Source: Ruminococcaceae bacterium UBA1772 (GTDB lineage Bacteria > Bacillota > Clostridia > Oscillospirales > Acutalibacteraceae). From it: DNA of 6,079 nucleotides. This document shows positions 6,065 to 6,079 of this stretch, in pieces. A program made the translations under genes and the position numbers. The stretch is taken from positions 1 to 6,079 of the forward strand of contig DCGS01000076.1 of assembly GCA_002314645.1 (NCBI GenBank). Reading direction: 5' to 3'. The stretch's first letter is position 1. Every line of letters starts with the position of its first letter. The notes under the pieces are model-generated. The model had not been told where the DNA came from. It did no database searches and worked only from the letters and a program-made list of their open reading frames with translations.

Positions 6065-6078
6065 GGGACTATTGTCCC
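6065..6078. repeat. Short inverted repeat at the window's right edge
   Basis: GGGAC (6065-6069) and GTCCC (6074-6078) are perfect 5-base arms around TATT. The repeat lies just after the rpmF hairpin and is cut close by the window end, so I cannot tell whether it extends into a larger structure or precedes another gene's control region. Confidence 0.3.
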
Positions 6079-6079
6079 A

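Overview
The window looks like chromosomal core DNA from a low-to-moderate GC anaerobic Firmicute. The best guess is a class Clostridia member, possibly of the Ruminococcaceae/Oscillospiraceae type. Three things support this: a type III glutamine synthetase, a small P-loop protein of a family I remember from Clostridia (often mislabelled PilT), and a DUF177 gene followed by an L32 gene with a four-cysteine zinc ribbon. Strong AGGAG-type ribosome binding sites and near-consensus promoters fit the same group. The taxonomic call is inference from remembered families, not a search.

Layout, left to right. A complete minus-strand glnN (type III glutamine synthetase, 703 aa) fills 9-2120. It is divergent from pgi (glucose-6-phosphate isomerase), which I start at a TTG at 2314 rather than the ATG at 2290. 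The 2121-2313 spacer holds one good promoter for each gene. A small P-loop protein gene (3701-4117) follows pgi on the same strand after 46 bases with no visible promoter, so the two are probably co-transcribed. A strong symmetric hairpin at 4135-4164 then ends this operon and also the oncoming minus-strand alpha/beta hydrolase gene (4166-5110). The hydrolase is divergent from the DUF177 (yceD-like)/rpmF pair (5263-5772 and 5814-5993). Their promoters stand back to back with the two -35 boxes 12 bases apart. A hairpin after rpmF may terminate or attenuate transcription before whatever lies beyond the window.

Functionally the window joins nitrogen assimilation (glnN), glycolysis (pgi), a conserved P-loop protein of unknown role, an esterase/lipase-like hydrolase of unknown substrate, and a large-subunit ribosome pair (DUF177, L32). 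All four proposed promoters have 17-base spacers. I see no mobile element, CRISPR array, tRNA, rRNA, riboswitch or phage gene, and no stretch over 300 bases without a gene. I found no convincing new multi-gene system. The points most worth a second look are the pgi start, the pgi-linked P-loop protein, a cysteine cluster in the glutamine synthetase, a 16-base perfect palindrome over the P-loop gene's stop codon, and the back-to-back promoter with its inverted repeat.
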